Program-made: the position numbers and the translations under genes
Shown here: positions 13,211 through 14,266 of the stretch, piece by piece
Layout: each line of letters starts with the position of its first letter
Numbering within the stretch: the stretch's first letter is position 1
Source of the DNA: JABIRQ01 sp963583595
Lineage (GTDB): Bacteria; Pseudomonadota; Alphaproteobacteria; CADEGL01
Reading direction: 5' to 3'
Length of the DNA: 14,266 nt
NCBI GenBank assembly: GCA_963583595.1
Contig: CAUZWC010000049.1
Span: forward strand, 1 to 14,266
Notes under the pieces: model-generated
Told to the model about the DNA's origin: nothing
Database searches by the model: none
What the model saw: only the letters and a program-made list of their open reading frames with translations

Positions 13211-13960
13211 CTATCTGCTCAAAGTCGCGGGTTCGCCCGCTTCGACCCAGGCACGGTATTCGGCCAGCACCGCCTCGCTCGGCGGATAGGTCCCGACCAG
13301 GGTCGCTCCGGCGGATACCTTCAGCTGGATGAAGCGCTCCATCCGCTCCTGCTCCCAGGCCGCCTCAGCGACTTCCTCGGCCAGATGGGACGGCACCACC
13401 ACGACCCCCTCGCCGTCGCCGACCAGGATATCGCCCGGATAGACCGCGACCCCGCCGCAGGCGACGACTTGGTTGAAATCGGGCACGGCATGATGGGACA
13501 GGATGACGAAGGGCGCGGCCGCGCCCTTGCAGTGGACCGGGAAATCCATTCCCGCGATCTCGGGCGTGTCGCGCATCGCGCCGTCCACGACCAGAGCCGC
13601 CGCGCCGCGCACCTGCAGGCGGCGGACGAAGATATCCCCGGCCGCGCCGCATTCCATCTCACCCCGGCAATCCATCACCATCACATGGCCCTCGGGCATG
13701 GCGTCGATCGCGGCGCGCTGGGGATAGTCGTCAGCGTTCAGCAGTTCGAACGTGTCGATATCCTCGCGCGCCGGGACGAAGCGCAGGGTGAAGGCCGGGC
13801 CGGCGAAGCGCGCGCAATCGGCGCGGATCGGGGCCAGCCCGGTCATGAAGGTGCGGCGCAGCCCGCGCTTGAAGAGCTGCGAGGTCAGGGTCGCCGTGCT
13901 GACCGCGAGCAGACGGTCGCGCGTCGCGTCGGAAAACGGGGTCACGGTGATTTCAGCCAA
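13211..13960 (-). CDS. RraA-family aldolase/decarboxylase-like protein, copy 2
   Basis: A 249-residue RraA-like protein, a tandem paralog of the downstream gene with the same motif order: FTLRFVPAREDID (57-69), MDCRGEMECGAAGD (96-109), VDGAMRDTPEI (125-135) and CGGVAVYPGDILVGDGEGVVVVP. Here Asp109, Arg130, Asp131 and Glu134 give D-x20-R-D, the motif reported for the HMG/CHA aldolase of Pseudomonas, where copy 1 has Gly. It may therefore be the copy closer to a true pyruvate aldolase, though this is inference. The start is a TTG at 13960. No in-frame ATG is available nearby, GGGGAGGAAGG stands just upstream, and alignment with copy 1 extends almost to this point. It is the first gene of the two-gene operon; its upstream region carries a small inverted repeat. 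Confidence 0.85.
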   Translation of the reverse strand: MAEITVTPFSDATRDRLLAVSTATLTSQLFKRGLRRTFMTGLAPIRADCARFAGPAFTLRFVPAREDIDTFELLNADDYPQRAAIDAMPEGHVMVMDCRGEMECGAAGDIFVRRLQVRGAAALVVDGAMRDTPEIAGMDFPVHCKGAAAPFVILSHHAVPDFNQVVACGGVAVYPGDILVGDGEGVVVVPSHLAEEVAEAAWEQERMERFIQLKVSAGATLVGTYPPSEAVLAEYRAWVEAGEPATLSR

Positions 13961-13964
13961 TGCA

Positions 13965-13975
13965 CCTTCCTCCCC
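13965..13975 (-). promoter_or_regulatory. Strong ribosome binding site for the TTG start of RraA-like copy 2
   Basis: GGGGAGGAAGG on the minus strand ends four bases before the TTG at 13960. Its strength, and the absence of an in-frame ATG before residue 39, decide the rare start codon. Confidence 0.7.
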
Positions 13976-14120
13976 TGTCTTGCGCCCGGGAATGCCGCGA
14001 AAGCGGCGATATCCGGTCCAGAATGCCGCGTTTCGCGCCTATGCCTTTTCGGGCAAGCTCTTGAGGAAATCGGTGTTTTTCCCCGAACGTCGTTTTAGCG
14101 CGTGGCCAAACTGGGATTCT

Positions 14121-14135
14121 TGTCATTTCTTGACA
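14121..14135. promoter_or_regulatory. Candidate operator upstream of the RraA-like operon
   Basis: TGTCA (14121-14125) and TGACA (14131-14135) form a perfect 5-bp inverted repeat with a 5-base centre, about 160 bases before the start of RraA-like copy 2. The spacing is typical of dimeric regulators, but no regulator gene is in the window and short repeats occur by chance. Confidence 0.3.
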
Positions 14136-14266
14136 TCGACCGGCACGGCGAGACCGCCGGGCAGAGACCGAGCCGGGGCGAAGTATGCCGCACCGGCCCG
14201 ACGCACCGAAGACTTTTCCGGCCCGCCGGGCGTTTTCGAAGAACGAGCGCTTTGCCATTCATCCTT

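Larger units (their letters stand above)
13961..14266. other. 306-bp upstream region of the RraA-like operon without a confident gene
   Basis: This interval reaches the right edge and is somewhat less GC-rich than the genes, with short A/T runs around 14040-14130. It should hold the promoter of the RraA-like pair. An open frame of 101 codons (13953-14258, minus) crosses it, but its Arg-rich translation matches no family I know. I see the ribosome site of copy 2 and a short inverted repeat, and nothing else definite. Confidence 0.55.

Noticed and set aside
12462..13960. Calling the two genes RNase E regulators (rraA)
   Set aside because: Both keep the R-D-x2-E catalytic pattern of the aldolase/decarboxylase branch and lie among metabolic genes. 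The regulator name would rest on fold alone.
13953..14258. A 101-codon minus-strand frame upstream of RraA-like copy 2, with AAGGA before its ATG
   Set aside because: The Arg-rich product matches no family I know, and it overlaps the supported start of the RraA-like gene. It could be a leader ORF, but there is no positive evidence beyond the weak ribosome site.

Overview
The window is high-GC DNA that reads as an alphaproteobacterial chromosome, most likely from the Rhodospirillales. This placement is inference. It rests on the mdh-sucC-sucD-sucA gene order downstream of a ZapE/AFG1-type ATPase gene, on the GC-rich codon use, and on dispersed palindromic repeats whose arms begin CCTTCGAGACG, a style common in that class. 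I see no transposase, integrase, phage gene, CRISPR array, tRNA or rRNA.

Left part, positions 1 to about 6900, all on the minus strand: zapE (5720-6901), mdh (4632-5642), sucC (3336-4505), sucD (2461-3336) and sucA (2407 running off the left edge). This is core TCA-cycle metabolism. SucA decarboxylates 2-oxoglutarate, SucCD turns succinyl-CoA into succinate with nucleotide triphosphate formation, and Mdh interconverts malate and oxaloacetate. sucC and sucD overlap by one base. Candidate regulatory palindromes lie between zapE and mdh and between mdh and sucC.

Right part, about 7040 to 13960, is an accessory metabolic region. On the plus strand are an AMP-forming acyl-CoA synthetase (7043-8569) and a short citrate-synthase-fold protein of citryl-CoA lyase type (8782-9543), separated by a palindromic repeat. 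A 383-bp non-coding stretch (9544-9926) packed with repeats and hairpins follows. On the minus strand are a DRL-like (DXP-reductoisomerase-like/homoserine-dehydrogenase-like) oxidoreductase with a SAF domain (10658-12013), translationally coupled to an SDR dehydrogenase (9927-10661). A small plus-strand DUF6494-type gene (12152-12373) comes next. Last is a tandem pair of RraA-family aldolase/decarboxylase-like genes (12462-13196 and 13211-13960), read right to left.

Taken together, the right half resembles a catabolic set for an unidentified organic acid: CoA activation, C-C cleavage of a citryl- or malyl-like thioester, redox or oxidoisomerase steps, and a pyruvate-type aldolase or oxaloacetate decarboxylase feeding the TCA cycle. 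The family assignments rest on motifs visible in the translations. The shared pathway is inference, since the genes lie in at least three transcription units and the window holds no transporter or regulator to name the substrate. The most interesting points are the citrate-synthase-fold protein lacking two of the usual catalytic residues, the RraA pair that differs at a motif position, and the DRL-like oxidoreductase.
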